Below are positions 60,300-64,000 of a stretch of 64,000 nucleotides of DNA, piece by piece (within the stretch, counting starts at the first letter, position 1; each line of letters starts with the position of its first letter). Made by a program: the position numbers and the translations under genes. The notes under the pieces are model-generated. The model ran no database searches and was not told the DNA's origin. It was given only the letters and a program-made list of their open reading frames with translations. Source of the stretch: Eledone cirrhosa (lineage: Eukaryota; Mollusca; Cephalopoda; Octopoda; Eledonidae); the NCBI GenBank assembly GCA_964016885.1, contig OZ024747.1:58559363-58623362 (forward strand). The letters run 5' to 3'.

Positions 60300-60515
60300 A
60301 TGTTTTCAAAGAACAGTCATTCTTCTATATCAATAATATTAAGGATGTCAGAGGAGAAGTTTGGTTCAGTAAGCTACCATCGTTGTTTGGTGATGTCGGA
60401 CAAGAGGTTTACTTCAGTAAGCTACCATCTTTGTTTGGTGATGTCGAACAAGAGGTTTACTTCAGTAAGCTACCATCGTTGTTTCAATGATGACTTATAC
60501 AATTTACATCAATAA
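60300..60515 (+). repeat. 48 bp tandem repeat inside a 71-codon open frame
   Basis: AAGCTACCAT recurs at 60371, 60419 and 60467, exactly 48 bases apart. The frame has an in-frame 16-residue repeat (FTSVSYHRCLVMS-type, three copies). No domain is known to me. Because 48 is divisible by three, any open phase persists, so coding potential is weak evidence only. Confidence 0.7.
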
Positions 60516-61098
60516 TATATATAACATATGAATAATATGATATATTTTATCATTTTCTCATATTTCCTTTATTAATATATACTATTGCCGACAGTATTGT
60601 AGCATTGTAGATGTTATCCGATTTATTGAAATGTTTATTGATCAGTTATTGAATAGTCAGATGATCTCTAGTATAAACAGACTGGAAGCACTTTATCAAT
60701 GTTGCATGCATTTCTGTGATCGATGATGGCTTCAGATAGGTTATCCAGTTCATTTAAAGATATGGTATGATGAAGGATAAAACAATATGATTGTATCATA
60801 GTGGTAATGTCTAATATAACCAACCTTTCTCTCTCTCACACACACGTATATATACACACACACACACACAAACAAACACACATCCTTGCTATTTCCCCAC
60901 ACACAGTTTCTATTCTCCCTTACAATCTCTTTCTATCACAATCCCACTGAATCACCATCTCTCTATTGCTCGCTATTTCTCCCACATGAGACGCTTCCAA
61001 AGCTTTATGAGTGAAATTTGGTGAACGGAAACTGCGGAAACCTACCGTATATATGTATAAATAACTTGGTCATTCTCTCTCCATTGATTATACATATA

Positions 61099-61129
<31 letters not shown>

Positions 61130-61248
61130 TTATTTATTCAATGGAGGGAAAATAACCATGTTTCCTTAAAGCAATTTAATCGGACATAAGTTCCAATGTA
61201 TAACGACTTGTTTTGGTAAACTACAATATAACCATACATATATTATGC

Positions 61249-61250
<2 letters not shown>
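60516..61250. other. unique sequence with small CA and TA runs
   Basis: (CA) runs at 60836-60885 and TA at 61093-61130. The element-like ATTTATTTATTCAATGGAGG at 61128 is not repeated in the window. Confidence 0.45.
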
Positions 61251-61503
<253 letters not shown>

Positions 61504-61725
61504 TATATATATTTAAAATTGTAAGGAAGCCAAGAATAAGAAAAGAAATTATCTAGTCATACATCTCTACGGATGTTTCAGTACGGCAAGAATATCACAT
61601 CCATTTACAGAGTAACTGGAAGGTATGAGTCAATAATTCTCCCTGATATGGGTACTTTATCCCAACCATGCATTGACCTCATCAAAGACAATAGTGAAGT
61701 ACTACACTATAACTTCAGGTATGTC

Positions 61726-61727
<2 letters not shown>
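61504..61727. other. unique sequence
   Basis: Nothing recognised. Confidence 0.45.

Positions 61728-61782
<55 letters not shown>
61728..61782. repeat. (GT)n microsatellite
   Basis: About 55 bases of pure GT immediately before the family 4 element. Confidence 0.97.
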
Positions 61783-61785
<3 letters not shown>

Positions 61786-61925
61786 TAGTTGCAGGCTGAA
61801 TAAGTTGGGTTGTATAACCCAACGAAACTTAAGTACCTGTATATGTCACTGTTGTAACTAATTATATAGAACTCGTCTTATAGACTGAGTGCTCGTTCCG
61901 TTGGATATTTCTACCAAACTTATAC
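61783..61925 (+). mobile_element. hammerhead family 4 element
   Basis: Hammerhead at 61791-61840, then ATGTCACTGTTGTAACTAAT, ACTCGTCTTATAGACTGAGT and GGATATTTCTACCAAAC. It has the same order as at 27.55-27.70 kb, here in single orientation. Confidence 0.8.
61791..61840 (+). ncRNA. hammerhead ribozyme-like, family 4, one core change
   Basis: Stem I is GCAGG (61791-61795) with CCUGU (61836-61840), 5 pairs including one G-U. The core is CUGAAUA (G8 replaced by U). Stem II is GUUGGGUU/AACCCAAC, 8 pairs around GUAU. GAAA is 61824-61827. Stem III is ACUU/AAGU with no loop, and A is at the cleavage position (61835). The fold is excellent, but the G8 change would be expected to impair cleavage. Confidence 0.65.
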
Positions 61926-62523
61926 TATAGTATATATATACCACGAGTGTACACATTATCATATATACACATGTGAGGCTGTATTTGCGCATATGCTTAC
62001 GCTTGTCTCTGTGTTTAATTTCCCTAACATCAGTTTGACGGAAAGCAGACAATAAAATAAGTGTCAGACTTCAAAGTTTCGGTAATGGGTTTCAATATGA
62101 CTGTGTAAATCATGTTATAGCAGTAACCTACCATTGCCTCTGTCTAATGATTGAAACCAATAAAAGAGTGAAGGTGTAAAAAGTGTATAAACCTTCGCAC
62201 CACAAATTTATTTATTGCTGATTTATTTCCACCGTCATCTAATTCATTCAACAGATAATAAAAAGAATATTATAGTGGATTTCTGTCGGCTCCAATGATG
62301 ATAATTGCTCCAGTTTGAAATACGGAACAGCCTGCTCTTGAAGTGAATGCGTAAGGGGTTGAATATTTTACAGGTAAGTGTAGACTAAACGTAATTTTCA
62401 GAGTGACAAATAGTGTGACATGTCTATTCCTGTAAATTACAAACACACCGCATGTTTCTTTTGGTAGGATTTGATGAAGGTGAAAATAAACTGTCATTAT
62501 AAAAGGAAACAATGCTGCACCGA
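61926..62523. other. unique sequence
   Basis: Nothing recognised. Confidence 0.45.
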
Positions 62524-62930
62524 GAATCGATCCCACAGCAGTACGACCGTAAACCGAGAACAGAACCCACATAAATACGACGGTAAGTTGAGAAGCGAAC
62601 CCACTGCTGTACGACCGTGAGCCGAGAAGCAAACCGACAGCCCTACGACCGTGAGCCGAGAATCGAAGCCACATAAGTTCGAGGGTAAGTTGAAAATCAA
62701 ACACACAGCCATATGACCGTGAGCCGAGAATGGAACCCACAGTTGTACGACCGTGAGCCGAGAATCAAGCCCACAGTAGTATGACCGTGAGCTGAGAATC
62801 AAACCCACAGACGTATGACCGTGAGCCGAGAATCGAACCTACAGTCATACGACCGTGAGCCGAGAATCGAACCCACAATTGTACGGCCGTGAGCCGAGAA
62901 GCGTAACTACTAAACCGCACACCTTAACAT
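62524..62930 (-). repeat. 34 bp tandem array of tRNA T-arm (box B) units with one tRNA-like head
   Basis: Eleven units of exactly 34 bases run from 62524 to 62897. On the minus strand each reads about TCGGCTCACGGTCGTACG plus ACTGTGGGTTCGATTC, so each holds a box B-like GGGTTCGATTC. At the right end (62898-62930, minus strand 5' side) a single box A-like GGTGTGCGGTTTAGTAGTTA precedes the array. Units 2 and 5 share CGACGGTAAGTTGA-type ends, showing a duplicated three-unit (102 bp) block. The open minus frames across it (GSRSYSS, FSAHGRTAVG) arise from the period. Confidence 0.85.
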
Positions 62931-63235
62931 TCAACATATAGAAAACAACGGTAATACCTGTTCTACGCCATACTTTTACCTTCGATGAAAGCAGCATAGA
63001 AACGAATAAAAAAAAATAGGAAATGAAGAAAATAATACAAATAAAATAAATAAATAAATAAATATATAAAAGAAAATTTATTACTGAAAACAAAATGGAA
63101 GAAACGAAAAGAAAGAAAAATACGTTAAATTTTGTCTGTAAAATGATTGATCATTGGTTTGTATGAAAGGAATGGCTGTTCAATATAATTTCAAAGACTC
63201 CATTGATTGATTTTATATCAAAGTTTCGACGGGAA
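62931..63235. other. A-rich unique sequence
   Basis: It contains AAATAAATAAATAAATA (63045-63063). Nothing else is recognised. Confidence 0.45.
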
Positions 63236-63690
63236 GAGAAAGCGAGTGTTGAATGGAATAGAACGGTAGTAGAATGAGTTAGATAGTGGGAGGAAGAATG
63301 GAAGAGGGAAATAGGGAGATAGTGAGAGGTAGAGAGAGGGGAGTGATAGGGGGGAGAGAAAGGGATAGGAGGAAGAGAAAGTGATAGGAGGAAGAGAAAG
63401 ATATAGAGAGCGGGAGAGAGGAGAAAAGGGGAGTGAGAGGGAGAGAGGGGGGAGGAGAAAGGCATAGAGACAGTGAAAGAGGAGAGGAAGAAGAGAGACA
63501 TAGAGAGTGGGAGAGAGGAAAGGAGGTTGAGGGGGGGAGAGAGAGGGAGAGAGACGAGAGGAGAAGGAAAGAGGGATAGAAAGAGTGAGAGGGGAGAAAC
63601 GGATAGAGAGAGAGAGAGGAAGAGCAGAGGGGTAGAGAGAGAGAGAGTGAGAGAGGAAGAGCAGAGGGATAGAGAGAGAGAGAGTGAGAG
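63236..63690. repeat. GA/GGGA-rich purine tract, about 450 bases
   Basis: Plus-strand purines dominate, with irregular GAGAGGGAGAG, AGGAAGAGAAAG and GGGGGGAGA motifs. AGAGAGGAAGAGCAGAGGG(A/G)TAG is duplicated near 63613 and 63652. Open frames (Arg/Glu-rich plus, Ser/Leu/Pro-rich minus) are compositional. Confidence 0.9.
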
Positions 63691-64000
63691 ATGGTTAGTA
63701 ATAAAAGGAAAGATATAGAAAACTAGAGAAAGGAAATTGCGTAGAGAGGTATAGAAGCGAAGAGACGTGTACCGTGTTATACGGATGTTTGTAGATGTAG
63801 AGAGTTATATAAAATATATCGAGAGGTATAAGGTACAAAAGATGTAGATACATATATATATAGAGAGAAAGATTGATAGATAAATAGATACGTAGACAGA
63901 CAGACAGATAGATAGATGGATACATTGACATTCATATATATATATATATAAGTGAAAATAAGCAAGAAGCCAACAGTATTTCAAAATATATAAGTGACTA
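63691..64000. other. unique sequence with TA and GATA/GACA runs
   Basis: GATAGATAAATAGATACG and CAGACAGACAGATAGATAG lie at 63872-63918 and TA at 63935-63950. No gene is seen. Confidence 0.45.

Noticed and set aside
62524..62897. CRISPR-like regular repeats (34 bp), also the 29 bp array at 13.2 kb
   Set aside because: Units are contiguous with no spacers, and the genome is animal. They are tandem repeats.

Overview
The window looks like non-coding, repeat-saturated DNA from a mollusc, most probably a coleoid cephalopod of the octopus type. This is inferred from three things: a dense tRNA-derived SINE family whose body I recognise as octopus-like, very long (TA)n tracts every few hundred bases, and (GA)n, (ATC)n, (GT)n and (GAA)n arrays. 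No intact host gene can be supported. The only protein-coding traces are decayed transposon pieces: a Helitron-type helicase C-terminus (19.15-19.47 kb, minus), a LINE apurinic endonuclease domain broken by stops and frameshifts (52.86-53.79 kb, minus), and a retrotransposon ORF1/gag-like remnant (40.2-41.07 kb, plus). Nearly all long open frames in the window are stop-free readings of microsatellites.

Layout. 0-9 kb: SINE, hairpin elements, triplet arrays, a 1.1 kb ATC array with a 72 bp higher-order period, and a 1.7 kb CA-rich minisatellite. 8.5-30.5 kb: the core of interest, a run of palindromic and inverted repeat elements embedded in (TA)n. 13.2-14.04 kb: a 29 bp minisatellite. 23.4-26.5 and 30.4-33.2 kb: mostly unique AT-rich DNA. 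36.3-51.7 kb: SINE clusters, a pure GAA tract and an inverted repeat at 42.3 kb. 52.8-56.9 kb: LINE remnant, a second SINE family and a complete non-autonomous Helitron. 57-64 kb: microsatellites, a third family of the 22 kb element, an 11-unit tRNA T-arm array and a 450 bp purine tract.

Main result. Many of the (TA)n-bounded elements carry a hammerhead ribozyme fold: CUGANGA, stem II, GAAA, a short stem III that is often a loop-less palindrome, the cleavage triplet NUH, and a closing stem I. I could hand-fold complete or nearly complete examples at 9.1, 12.7, 19.9, 20.4, 22.2, 27.5, 28.0, 28.3, 58.3 and 61.8 kb in four otherwise dissimilar families, plus weaker or mutated versions at 16.2, 16.8, 23.1, 23.3, 28.6 and 30.0 kb. 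Hammerheads are established components of Penelope-like retroelements and small retrozymes of animals, so these families are best explained as non-autonomous relatives of those elements, often arranged head-to-head as foldbacks. No Penelope reverse transcriptase or GIY-YIG endonuclease is visible here. All pairings were made by eye, and no search or folding program was run.
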